Source of the DNA: Mariannaea sp. PMI_226
Taxonomy: Eukaryota; Ascomycota; Sordariomycetes; Hypocreales; Nectriaceae
Direction: 5' to 3'
Assembly (NCBI GenBank): GCA_024336345.1
Contig: JANFOG010000010.1
Location: 1,364,001 to 1,428,000 of the forward strand
Length of the DNA stretch: 64,000 nucleotides
Shown here: in pieces, positions 1 to 10,774 of the stretch
Position numbering within the stretch: position 1 is the stretch's first letter
How the letters are laid out: the number at the start of each line of letters is the position of its first letter
Made by a program: the position numbers and the translations under genes
Notes under the pieces: generated by a model
Database searches by the model: none
Told to the model about the DNA's origin: nothing
What the model saw: the letters and a program-made list of their open reading frames with translations, nothing else

Positions 1-1074
1 CGTCGCTTGAGGAAACCATGACGAAGAGGCATTGACATCGTTGCAGAGGCCACAAACCTTCTCCTCAGTCTTTGCTTACTTTTTTTCACTTTGTCATTTC
101 GCGATGACAGTGTTCAGACTCATTTCCCTGAGCTTGTGACAGTTGTGAGTCAACCTCCAGAGATCATCTCCCCATCAAACAGTCAGAGCTGCATAGGCTT
201 TTGAGCCGATTGGTTCGACCAACCCTCTGATATTGCCCACCCTCCATTAACTACCATCCTCCTTTTTCTGTTTGCTCTTCCTCCGCATGCTGCATGCATC
301 TGAAAATCTGCCCATCATTGCATTGGGTCATGGCAATTCGTTGTTCTCTCTGGACCAATTCCATTTCGCCCTGTAGCTTTCTAGTCTTGGAGCCCATCTG
401 CACGCATGGATTCCCATCTCTGTGTTCGTTCTTTGCTGAAGTCAAGGTGGTGTTGACATGTAAAGCAAACCTGGTAAAGATGAGGGGAAGAAAAAAAAAC
501 AAAACACCCCCAGGCAAGACTAAGCTCACCACAAGAAAATAACAAACATCACTTGGGAAGAGGAAGAGGGGGCTTGCGGGCTGCATTGTCTGCAATAGAA
601 ACCTTACGATAGAACGCACCACTGACGCCACCAGGCGACTTTCTCATCCAAGAATCAGTCAGCCACCACTTGGGTTCCTTGTCTGTCTGCAAAATTGCTC
701 GCATGGATGATGGCTTTGGGTGGATTGCTGAACGTGCCCGCGTCTGAGCCCAACCAGCCAACCAAGCCATGGATACTGTGGGTACGCATCTCTGCACGGA
801 CCCGCGCGACAATCGCGTCTATAATCTTATCAGATCTGGCCGCAGGTTGCCCGGCCAGCGGTATGTATCAGTCTAAGACTTGTGTATTTTTTCACAACCA
901 AACGAGCAAATCAACCGTGCCAAACATGCATCATTAGCAGCCTTGAGTGATCCATCCGTGAACCTAGCCTTGTCTTCAAAAGTATTCTTTCTTCGTATAA
1001 TCAAGGTTTTCTTCAACATTGGCTTGGCCCTATTATTCCCCCAAACATCCTCGCAAGGGCTCCATCGATTCGCA
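1..1074. other. 5' intergenic region, no secure gene
   Basis: I cannot assign a gene here. On the minus strand a short open stretch from about 812 down to 549 ends in a plausible Pro/Lys tail, and the strand is also partly open in a second frame between about 860 and 700. The two frames could be exons of a small gene, but no convincing splice junction links them and I recognise no family. The rest is pyrimidine-rich and looks like the promoter and leader of the downstream kinesin. Confidence 0.4.
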
Positions 1075-3732
1075 ATGGACGTGTCGCGCAAGCCATCGCA
1101 CAACCTTTTTGAGGTTTACCTACGTCTGCGACCACCTCCGTTGCAAGGAAATGCGAGCGCCGAGCGCATTCTAGACGTCGAGGAGGCGGATATAGACGCG
1201 TCGCACCCGACTCATATCACTCTGAACCCGCCTACTGACCGACGGCGCGCTATCGAGAAGTTTGGGTTCACGCAAGTGTTTGAGGAGGACGCCTCGCAGC
1301 TCGATGTTTTTCACAGTACCGAAATAGCTTCGCTAGTGGAAGGTGTATTGGCACCTAACCCAAGCGAAGGGACCGATGCTGTCGTCGCCACACTGGGTGT
1401 TACTGGCTCGGGAAAGGTAAACATTGTCTCCCATTGTGGACGCAAGCAAGAAATAAAAATACCGTGGCAAGTTTGCTGATGAAATCTAGACTCACACTAT
1501 TCTTGGCTCCAAGAGTCAGCGTGGCTTAACACAGTTAGCCATGGATGTTGTTTTTCGATCCATCGGCGAAAGGATGCTCGACTCCCACTCGCTCTATGCC
1601 GTTCACGACTCTCTTCAAGCTTGCGACGCTTCAGAATCAGCCTTGACGTTAGCCTCAGAATTCTTTGATACATCGAGAGATGCTGCTCCATCTAGAGCTG
1701 GCTCTCGCGCTGCCACTCCCATGATTGTACGACCCCAAGAACAAACTCTTTCATTTGTCAACCCCCCCAGCGCTGCATGTCAGGAGGTATCGAGTCTCGT
1801 CGGGTCAATGCCCATGCCTGGCGCGTTTCCACGAGCGCCGATGATCGCACGTGTGGCGAGTATCCGCATTGTGACTGAACCTGAGGATGCTCCTTGTTTG
1901 AGAGAAAGCTAGACTCCTGCTGTCGAACATAGGAGGATACCACTCAGTAATCTCAAGCCTTCTACAAGCGCAATGAATCTCCCTGCTACGCCCAAGCGGG
2001 CCAAGCTACGGAGTTTCATGTCTCTTACTGCCGCCTCTCGTCTCAAGAATGTTGCTAAAGATGAATTGAAGGGTGACCATAGCATGATGTCTCCGCCTCC
2101 TCGACGACAACAACTTCAGCGAACCTCGGCGCTCCCTCAATCTCCTGACGTGAGCGGAATTAATGTCGAATGCGACCAGTCCGCCGACTACGTGGTTGTT
2201 ATATCGATGTACGAAGTCCATAACGATCGAATCTACGACCTCCTTACGCCTCCCTCAAAGTCCGGTGCGACGAAAGAACTGCGACGTCGCCCTCTCCTGT
2301 TCAAGTCGACGGAGCTTTCGCCTGACCGCAAGGTTGTGGCAGGTTTGCGCAAGGTCGTCTGCAGCACGTACAACGAGGCCCTCATGGTAGTTGAGACGGG
2401 CTTGCAAGAGCGAAAAGTGACTGGCACTGGCAGCAACAGCGTTTCGAGCCGAAGCCATGGTTTCTTTTGTTTTGAAGTCAAGAAGAGAACGCGAAGCAGG
2501 AGAAGTGGCTCCTGGGAGGGCAACAAGCTCACCATTGTGGATCTTGCAGGTAGCGAGCGTGCGCGTGAGGCCAAGACTCAGGGTGCGACGCTTGCAGAGG
2601 CAGGCAAGATTAATGAGAGTTTGATGTATTTGGGACAGTGTCTCCAGACGCAGAGTGAAGTGGGCAGTTCTAACAAGGTGAGACAGTCGAGATATATGAC
2701 CTGTGAGAACAGTTTGTTGAACTGACATTGATGTAGCCAAATGTTGTGCCATACCGGCAATGTAAGCTTACGGAGTTGTTGTTTTCCAACTCATTTCCCT
2801 CCTCTTCTTCCACATCGCATCCTCATGCTCCCCGGCGAAATCCCCAGCGAGGTGTCATGATTGTGACGGCCGATCCTCGCGGTGACTTCAATGCCACCTC
2901 TCAGATCTTGCGATATAGCGCTCTGGCGCGGGAAGTGACGGTGCCTCGAATTCCGTCCATTACTACTACCATCTTGGCCAATCCCCCAACCATGGCCAAC
3001 AACCGACCACCCAGTCCAGTGCATCATCACACCCGTCCGTTTATGCCACCGGGCTCGGGCTCGTATAGAAACTACACGCCACCTATGAGCTCTGACGACA
3101 GGACAACTATGGAGATTGCCGCGCTGGAGATTGCTCGCCTTAGTGATGAGATCGATCAATTGCGTACGGAGGTTGATCTTCAGACCGATGCCCGTGTCGC
3201 AGCTGAAGCCCACCTTTTGACCATGGAGGACAAGATGCTGGACCTCGAGGCCGCTGTTCGCGAAGATTGTGCGATCGAGTTTGAGCAGCGACTTGCTCTC
3301 GAGATGGCCCGCTGGAAAGCTTCCATGGCACTCGAGCAGGAGCGCAATGACGAGCACTGGGACCGCAAAGTCGAAGTTCTGGAGCGCGGTCTTACGTCAA
3401 CCGAAGATGATGCTGACGGAGACAAAGAAAACATGCTGATTGAAGATCTTGAGGACGAGGTTGACCGTTTGCGGCGCGAAAATGCAATTCTCAAGCGTGA
3501 GCTCGCGTCCCGCAGTCCGAGCAAGCGCCGCCCCCTCGAGGAGCGCGAGGACTTTGCGCCACAGGTCGGAACCAAGTCTGCGGATGGCGTGTCCAACCTA
3601 GGTCGCAAACTGGAAAAGATGCGAGTTAGCAACGAGAGCGCTCGAACAACTGGGGGCGCGAGCATGGGGAGCCCCAAGAAGATGCGCAGGTTGGCTACGA
3701 GGCAGTGGAAGGAGCACGATGAACTCGATTAA
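1075..3732 (+). CDS. Kinesin motor protein, kinesin-6 (KIF20/Klp9)-like
   Basis: An ATP-driven microtubule motor with an N-terminal motor domain followed by coiled coil. Exons are 1075-1416, 1490-2677 (interrupted, see below) and 2737-3732. Splicing 1416 to 1490 restores the P-loop GVTGSGKTHTILG at about residues 108-120. Further motor motifs are SSRSHGFF (switch I) and LTIVDLAGSER (switch II), then a VPYRQCKLTELL motif. A Pro/Ser-rich insertion lies between the P-loop and the YEVHNDRIYDLL strand; a large insertion in the motor head is typical of kinesin-6. The C-terminal third is heptad-rich and charged. The frame from 1490 to 2677 is open except for one TAG at 1910-1912. An intron of 126 nt (1787-1912, GTATCG...GCTAG) would remove it in phase. 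Otherwise it is a nonsense codon. The kinesin assignment is firm; the subfamily is inferred from the insertion and layout. Confidence 0.88.
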
Positions 3733-4248
3733 GAGTACTAAGGCATTTGGTGCTTTTTTGATCTTGCTGAGCTGGGGATAGTAGGCTTTTGTGCGCTGTT
3801 CTTGATAATTTCATAGATCTCTTGTTTTTTTTGTTTGTTGTTTTGGGATGAGTGGATAGGCATGGCTGGGGTTTCGGTTGTTCTGAGGAAAGCAAAGCAA
3901 AGCAAGGCACAGCAAAGGCTTGGAGTATACCCATTCGTGTAATGTTTTGTCTGATATCTAGTTCTTGGGTTTGTCTATAATTCCATTCTCTTCCGCACAC
4001 CGGCCAGGGACATGGTCGTGTGTAGGGTGCATTCTGAAATGATATCCTTCAAAAATTCCTACTCAAGTCTAACCATCTATATGTATGTATATGTATGTGT
4101 ATGTACGAAGAGACAGCCCTAAACAATGTCAAGCCAGCCATAGTTTTCCAGGCATAATTATTAGGATGAGCCTTTCCTCCCAACATTTAGCATTATAAAT
4201 GACACTCGTTAAAAAAAAGAGTCCACCTTTTCTCAAATATCAAGCTCA
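3733..4248. other. Intergenic region between convergent genes
   Basis: The kinesin and the 4-TM protein gene converge here, so this holds two 3' ends. A TATG-type microsatellite lies at about 4077-4105. I see no coding sequence. Confidence 0.6.
4077..4105. repeat. TATG-type microsatellite
   Basis: Seven or so tandem copies of TATG/TGTATG with small variations lie between the two convergent 3' ends. Confidence 0.7.
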
Positions 4249-5438
4249 TTACCTCTGGCTGGGAGTGTAGTACTCAACAACACTACTACCCGCAGGAGCA
4301 GTAGTTGGCTGTGTACTTGACTCGCCGCGTTCCACGTCCTTGCCCTTGCCCTTGTCATTCTCATCGGTCGGCGCCGGACTTCTCGTCTGAAGGGGGATGT
4401 TCTGCTGTTGCTGCTGAGACTGAGCAGGCTCCCTCATGTTCTGCTGAGGCGGATAGTACTGTGGCATAGGCTGCCATCCTTGGACGGCCTGTGGCCAATA
4501 CGGCGGCGCAACAACCATGACTCTTCGCATCGCGGCATTTCTCTTTGCAGTGTCGACGCAGGCGCCCACGAACAGGATGAAGTGAATGAGCCACACCAAA
4601 CAGGTAAAGACAGCTACGGCCAAGAACTTGCCTCGCTGGTCCTTGTAGGGGTCCTCATTATTGCAATTCACGTACACCCGGCGGTCAGAGTCGTAGCACT
4701 GCGAGTTGCTCTCATAGTCATATGCGGTGACAGCAACAAAAGTTGACTCAATGCCACCAATGATGGCCGCCCCCAACCAGATGAGGAGGGAGACGGCGAC
4801 GTGGGCACCTGGGTGAATACCGGTTTGGCGGTTGCGGGCAAACCAAGTTCCGAACTCGGCAACATCCCAGATAAGAGCCGCGAAGTACTAGACAACAGGT
4901 TAGTAAATGTGTGGTTCCTTTTTTTTTTTTTTTTTTTTTTTTTTTGGTTGGTTTGGGGGGAAGATGATGAGAAGGGGTGAGAGAAGGTGAGTGAGAGTGA
5001 AGAGTGAGGTTGGAAACATACAATAACGCTGCAGATATAGAAGGCGGGTCCAGAAAGATTGTTGTTGCCTATGGAAAAACTGATACCAATACCACAGATG
5101 CAAATAATAATGTCTAGAGCGTGAAGAGCAAGCTTGGTGAAGACCCAGCCCTTGGCGTTTTGCGTCTCTTGCTGGCCGTACTGTTGCTGATATTGTGGTT
5201 GTTGGGTAGACATGGACTGGCCCTGGGCTAGGGGATAGGGCTGGAAGGGTTGACCATAGGCGGCTGGATATTGTTGATAGTAGCCTGGCTGGAACTGTCC
5301 TTGGCCTTGCTGCTGCTGCTGCTGCTGGTGAGTTGAGGGTGTGGGTGTTCCAGGAGGTGATGTCGCAGCAGCTCGCATGTAGACTGGGTCAATCGTTTGA
5401 GTCGACATTTCAGGCGCCATGACGACAGTTGCTTTCAA
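4249..5438 (-). CDS. Four-TM (MARVEL-like) membrane protein with Gln-rich N-terminus
   Basis: Two exons, 5438-5022 and 4887-4249, join in phase 0 to give 351 codons. The intron (4888-5021) contains a 27-nt homopolymer. The first 100 residues are rich in Gln, Pro and Tyr and should be cytosolic and disordered. Four hydrophobic segments follow: around FTKLALHALDIIICICG, across the splice junction (YICSVI then YFAALIWDVAEF), VAVSLLIWLGAAIIGG, and FLAVAVFTCLVWLIHFILF. The loop between TM3 and TM4 contains paired cysteines. The C-terminal tail is again Gln/Pro-rich. This layout matches fungal MARVEL-like proteins, but I base that on topology and not on a diagnostic motif. The start could be the internal Met 7 or Met 11 instead; no substrate or partner can be named. 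Confidence 0.75.
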
Positions 5439-6863
5439 CTATTCTGCAGCGTAATGCCTTTTGATCTGCGAAAAATCACGTTCCTCCTTCTCCTCACGCG
5501 ATTTTGGTGTGGTGTTTGAAATGCGTGTAGGCCGACCAAGCAAAAGAACAAGAAATCAGTACTGGGTTCGGGGGGTTTTTTTTTTGCGTGTTGATGTTGG
5601 CGTTTACCAGTTTCCTCAAAAAATAACGAGAGTGTGAATTCAAATAAGAAAAACGAGTGACGAAGAAGACACAAGGAACGAATGAACGAGTGCCCTCTGT
5701 TCTGGCGGGAGCAGATGATAAGTTAACGAGAGAAGTGAGAAAAAGATGGCAACAGGCGAGGAGAATTAATCATGTATTTCACATTCTCTCACCTTACTAT
5801 CTTAAGGGTGAGCCAAGAAAAAAAACGGCGCCATGTGCCTCTAAGCGACTAATTTACCAACGAACTTGCATTGAAGGGGGAACGCTGCCTAGACCTAAGA
5901 TTGGCAAAGTGCATCGAAAGCGGCGGGGCGTCACGGCCAAATAGGCTATTTTTCTCTCCCAGTCTCCTGGAGCTAGAGTCAACCCATGTTAGCTGTTACG
6001 AATGATTGGCTATCATAGATCCCTGCCCCCGTAGCGGCGTCGCGAGATCCTCTGAAGCCCGGTCGGAGCTCCAACGAGCCCTGCGCCCCCTGGTGCGGCG
6101 ATTTCTGATATGGGTATATTCCGGGACTCAGATGGAGGCTGCGACTGGCTCGTTTGTGAGAGCAGATGGAGACATGACAGGCCAGCCTTGTGGGCAACTC
6201 GGGTTCGGTTGAGAAGTGTGTGTCTCGTGGTATGTGTCATGCTGAGCCAAGCGTTGTGCCAAGGACATAAGATGAAAAATAATAAAATAAAGGTGTCCTC
6301 CATGTTCCATACGCGGACATAGAATTATGGAACCAACAGCCCTTTCAGCAAGCTTGACTCGGTAATATATCTTGGCACGTGTATGTGCTTGCACTATCCA
6401 ATCCAAGCTGACGACAACTAGACTGCAATTTGCATGGTCAATGAGAGTAAGATGTATTGCGAAGGCAAAAAAAAATAAAAAAAAAATAACAAGAAACCCC
6501 CGCCGTCACTGACTAAGTCACTAGCAGACCGGGCAAAATACAAGAATATCCCAACAGTGGACACCCGATATGGGGCGTCCCGGAGTTACAGGTCGCCGAA
6601 ACACACGTGTGCTCTCAACGCTGTGTGGTCGATAGCCCAATACCCTCTCTGGTTAGCCATAACTGGGGCGTCTCGAGTTGAATAGTCCACGATGGAATTC
6701 TGCTTTCGAGACAAGGTAAATCGGTAACTTATGCCGAATGGCTGGGGCTCGTAGGGTATCAAGTCTAGTTTTCCTGATGATGCAAATTCCTAAAATGATG
6801 CTATTATCACTGTTCGCCACCATATGGCTCGCCCGCTCACGCACTCATGCCCTCGCTCAGCTT
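5439..6863. other. Intergenic region, nothing recognised
   Basis: This is 1.4 kb between the start of the 4-TM gene and the 3' end of SEC11. The part near 5439-5650 is probably the promoter of the 4-TM gene. Short open frames exist on both strands but they overlap each other and show no family features. Confidence 0.6.
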
Positions 6864-7541
6864 TCATTCCCGCTGTAGCACCACCATTAGACCCATGAGA
6901 CCCAACATTACCGTCTTAAGTGCCGGGTACTCTGAGAGCAGAATTGTCACGTAACCAACAAAAGGCATGTATCCCACAACACTTCCTAGAATGTCCTTGC
7001 GCACTAAGTAGTCCTGTCCCCTAGCGTAGAGCTCTGTATCATCGGAAAGGTTGTTATCGCCCTTGGTGAGGAGTTTGGCCGATTCCCTAAAGTCGCATGC
7101 TCCGTTAGCTAATAATCCTGCAGGTATATGTTGGTCTCCCAATTCGCGACAGCATGACTACTTACCCGCTTCCAAACTTGCGAACAACTCTGTGAACAAT
7201 TGGGATATCTTTATCTCGGACTTCGTACACGACCACCTCTCCAACATCGGTCTCTCGCATTAGGTTTCGATTCCATAAGAAGAGCAGATCGCCGCGCTGA
7301 AAGGCAGGCTCCATCGATCCGGAAAGAACAACGACGATCGGGGACGGTGAGTCTGTGAATACGGAGAGACCCTTCCACATCTGCAAACAGAAATTGTCAG
7401 CTGGGTGAACTTCCAGAAAGAAAACAGACAGGCATCAAATGGAGGGAGGGGGTCGCGTACCATGAAAGCTGTAGACAGGATCAGGCCAAAGTTCAGGAGC
7501 TGCGCAGCAGCCTGCCTAGGGTTTCCAAGCGTCGAGAGCAT
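6864..7541 (-). CDS. SEC11: Signal peptidase complex catalytic subunit Sec11
   Basis: The catalytic subunit of the ER signal peptidase, which removes signal peptides during translocation. Exons are 7541-7461, 7380-7166 and 7086-6864; phases fit and the product is 172 aa, normal for Sec11. Residues 12-35 form the N-terminal membrane anchor. The catalytic Ser lies in [12 protein letters not shown] (Ser49), the catalytic His in IPIVHRVV (His90) and the Asp in [10 protein letters not shown] (Asp109). The C-terminal segment [13 protein letters not shown] is hydrophobic. Introns are 80 and 79 nt. All key residues are present, so it should be active. This type of protease uses a Ser-His pair in place of the bacterial Ser-Lys. 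Confidence 0.96.
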
Positions 7542-8086
7542 GGTGAATTAGTCGGAGATGCGAGCGTCGGCAAAGGGAAAGCGAGGAAGCAAAGCTAGAC
7601 TCGCGAGCTCAAGCTTGGTGATGCTTGGAATATAGGCGCGAATGGAGCGCTCGTTGAGAAATGGACATGGTGGCTCCGAACAGTGCACGGACCATTTGAT
7701 ATGTGGTCAATTGGACGGATTGGAGGCACATGCAAAGCATAGTGTGGCGGGTGTGGCTTGACAGGGGTGGCTTGTGCCAACATTGAGGCCCCACCTGCAG
7801 AACAGATGCTTCAAGCCACAGCAAAGTGATGTCATGAGACTACGATCAAGAAGAGGTCGATGTCATCGCCATGTTGCTAACGGAGAGGAGTACCAACGCT
7901 TATGTCGAAGGCTTGTGTGGCTATAAAAGGCACGCGAGTTCTTGAACTTTCAATTCTTGTTTCGCATTTGTAGCTTACCTTAGAGCTGAACGTCTCCAAT
8001 TGAAAGTCAACTCCCAAAGTCCACAAGCCGTCACCGACTTACTACGCGCTTACACTCGTACTTACATTGACCTGACCACCTTCATC
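7542..8086. other. Divergent promoter region (SEC11 / small CsbD-like gene)
   Basis: This is the shared upstream region of two divergent genes. A TATA-like CTATAAAAGG lies at about 7920-7929, roughly 160 nt before the ATG of the plus-strand gene, so the small gene probably has a TATA promoter. No coding sequence is evident. Confidence 0.55.
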
Positions 8087-8516
8087 ATGGCGGATAACAA
8101 TCGTAGCCAGGAGCAACAACAGGACCAGAATCCCGAGACACCGGGACTCATTGGCAGCCACTACCAATACGTCAAAGGAGCTGCCGAGGTAGGCCTCTCT
8201 TTTTTCTCCCCAAGCTCTCCCCCCTTTCTCCCCTCGTTCACCCTTTGCTTGCTCTTTGCTACCTCTGTATGAATGTACTGCGTCTGACCTGCCACTCTTC
8301 CCGCTTTAGGCCACTGTCGGCGTCCTGACCGGCTCCAGCTCCTGGAAAGCATCAGGAGAGCGAGACAAGGCGGAGGGACTGGCTGCTTTGAAGAAAGTGG
8401 GAGAGCACCGAGATCCGAACCAAGGCTACGGCAGGGTCGAGGAGTATGCTGGTAAACTTACGGGATGTCAGGGAATGCAACGTGAGGGCGCTGCTAGCAG
8501 TCCCAAGAAGGATTGA
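8087..8516 (+). CDS. Small CsbD-like / Hmp1-like protein
   Basis: Exons 8087-8188 and 8310-8516 give a 102-aa hydrophilic protein without signal peptide or membrane segment. After a Gln-rich N-terminus comes SHYQYVKGAAE, then GVLTGSSSWKASGE, a Lys/Glu-rich amphipathic stretch, GYGRVEEYAGKLTGCQGMQ and a Ser/Lys tail. The order (QYVKGAAE, then TGS-W-SG, then a second K-T/VGC repeat) is that of a fungal family of small CsbD-like stress proteins, some annotated as the cruciform-DNA and mismatch-recognising Hmp1. The function here is inferred from that resemblance and the DNA-binding role is uncertain. The TATA-like element upstream would fit strongly regulated, perhaps stress-induced, expression. 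Confidence 0.75.
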
Positions 8517-9052
8517 TTGGCTATGGAGCGGAAGAAATGTTTACAATGTTAACTTGGGGTCCTTTGTGGAATTATGACTATTTTCTTCAAATACATTTTT
8601 ATCTTGTTCGTTGCTCTTTCGGTCCCACCCTCTCGATAACGGGCATTTAATCTGGCTAAAGAAGGGAAGAATTTCACCTGCACCTAGTGTTCGCGTCAGT
8701 GTCTCTCTCAGGTGATCCTATTTCCGAAGCTACAACTCTGATCTCCAGCTCCTGCCATTAGACAACGACTAAAATGCTCTTTCCGTTAATGCCGTAGGAA
8801 ACTTGGATAGCAGCCATGCATTCAAATATGGCTACACCTAGATTTCGTTGTCTCTCTCCTACAACCTCAGTCGCCACTTGCGCCTCGTTACACATCCTTC
8901 TGTCGTCTATTTTCTTTTAAGCCTCTTAGCTATACAGTCCTTCCTTGGCTCAATATTAGTCTTATTTACTCCGTCAGCTTATTGTATCCATATCCGATTC
9001 TTCCTTGGCCACGTCGCTACCGGTGCTCGATTCCCTCGGCACCAACACCGCC
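8517..9052. other. Intergenic region, nothing recognised
   Basis: This holds the 3' end of the small CsbD-like gene and the leader of the next plus-strand gene. The stretch from 8850 to 9050 is pyrimidine-rich, as is common just upstream of fungal start codons. Confidence 0.55.
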
Positions 9053-10309
9053 ATGGATCGCGCTCCGCTCCTCAATGCGGTCGATGGTCTGCCGGGCCCC
9101 AACGTTTTGCAGGATCATGTGAGTGAGGCCTTTCGAAATACCCTTGAGTGTGTTACCGCTGCTCATTGCTTTCTGTCAAACAGCCTGCATTCCTCCGAGC
9201 TACTCACTCGCCTTGGCGATGGATCCCTCAAAACGTCCTCGTACTCTTCCGCGGCCTCGTACTTGCATACCTCATCGCCACCGGGGTGATGATCATCGAC
9301 TACATATTCAGCAGAGACACGTTTTTCCCCCTACCGGCGTATTTCTTTGACTTTGCTATCGATAGCTACATCCTGGTACTCCTGTACCACATCATCACCT
9401 TTGTATGCTCACCAATCTTTCACCCTTTTGCCTCAATATCCATACGGCTAACATAACATAATTCATGGCAGGGCTGGACTTTCACACACTTGTACTATCC
9501 GCATGTTGAAGACTATGACGGCGGCCTTGAATCCCGTGTCCTCGCTATGATGTCCCTTCCCCGCCACATGTCGTGTCTTCGGAGGCAGTTCTACTTCACT
9601 CTGTTCTACACCGTGACTGTCGTCTCCGCCTTTATGAACTCTGTCATCTACTTTTTTATTACTATCCCGCACAATGAAAATGACGGTTTTGATGATGACG
9701 ACGATGGACTGCTTTTGATAGCCCCCCCGAGTACGCCTACGCCTTGATAGTCCTCTAGCTATCATCTTCCTTCCTTTCTTTTGGGGGCAGTCGCTAATAG
9801 TAGCCTACCCAGTTACCGATATCCTAGGAGAAGGGTGGTTTCAAGCATACATTCGACTTGCATTGTATGCAATCCCTTCAGCCATTATGATCTTTGAGAT
9901 GTTATGGCTCAACAGCATCAAGCGCCCAATTGTAATATGCCCCTTGCAGTTCAATGACCACTACTAATGTTGGGAATAGTGGATCGGATCTCACGTATTC
10001 TAGTTGACGGTTTTCGCGGGTCTGTATCTGGGCTGGGCCGCCCTGGGTATATATCTCACCGGTAGATATCCGTTCTTCTTTCTTGACGAAGATGAAGTTG
10101 GGTCAAGAGAAGCAGTTGTCGCTTACATCATTGGGTTTCTTGCCCTGGCACCGATTCGTAAGTTTATTTTTTTGCTATTGAAGGTCGCAACTCATTGCTA
10201 TTTAGTATATGTCCTGATGCAGGGATTCATTGCCCTTCGCGAAGGCCTGACACGATCGCAGGCTGAGGAGCGAGCCATCATTGCTGCGCAGGAGGCTCTC
10301 GAAACTTGA
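9053..10309 (+). CDS. AIG1/FAR-17a-like integral membrane protein
   Basis: Six exons fit in phase: 9053-9118, 9184-9402, 9472-9730, 9813-9931, 10004-10157 and 10206-10309. The product has about six hydrophobic segments, including VLVLFRGLVLAYLIATGVMI, YILVLLYHIITF, FTLFYTVTVVSAFMNSVIYF, IPSAIMIFEMLWL and TVFAGLYLGWAALGIYL. The TDILGEGWFQ loop, the GWAALGIYLTGRYPFFFLD segment and the spacing of helices resemble the AIG1/FAR-17a family, whose animal members hydrolyse fatty-acid esters of hydroxy fatty acids. In frame just before exon 5 lies WIGSHVF followed by TAG (10001-10003). Either this is intron (9932-10003, 72 nt, TAG acting as the 3' splice site) or an exon starts at 9980 with a nonsense codon. 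The last intron (10158-10205) is only 48 nt. The family call is moderate and the substrate unknown. Confidence 0.7.
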
Positions 10310-10774
10310 TACCATCAAAGACGGGGAGCATCAGAGCTGCCTACCGTTATGTGTGCGGACGATGCACTTGCGGAAAAGTGACAAAGTTGTGGATAAGACT
10401 GTTGTGGAGGGCGTAGTGACCTGACTATGGAACATAGAACCTGAAACGCAAACCTACGAGTTTCTGGAATGGCGTCGGTTTTTAGACCAGAGCACCTGGA
10501 ATAAATTGTTTCGGCCCTTCTTTCCAAATTCGTCTCTTCGTATTGTTGTGCAATTAGTAACAATGCAATCGGGCCTGTTGGCTCAGATTGCTCCCGAGGG
10601 CATGGTCTGTTCGAATTGATGGAAGAACACAACGCTGGTCCATGGGTTTTGTAGAATGAGCCTGGAGGTCTAGTTTTGTAGCTTGCTCATTTGACAGCAT
10701 GGCACGCTTGGTGTTTGTGCATCGTCAGAACAGTATTCAAGGCTGCCTAGAAAACCAACTAAACATGGCCTCTT
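10310..10774. other. Intergenic region between convergent genes
   Basis: Two 3' ends face each other here. I see no coding or repeat signal. Confidence 0.6.

Noticed and set aside
251..812. Minus-strand gene upstream of the kinesin
   Set aside because: The frames are short, and joining them needs a non-standard donor. It is kept only as a remark in the intergenic entry.
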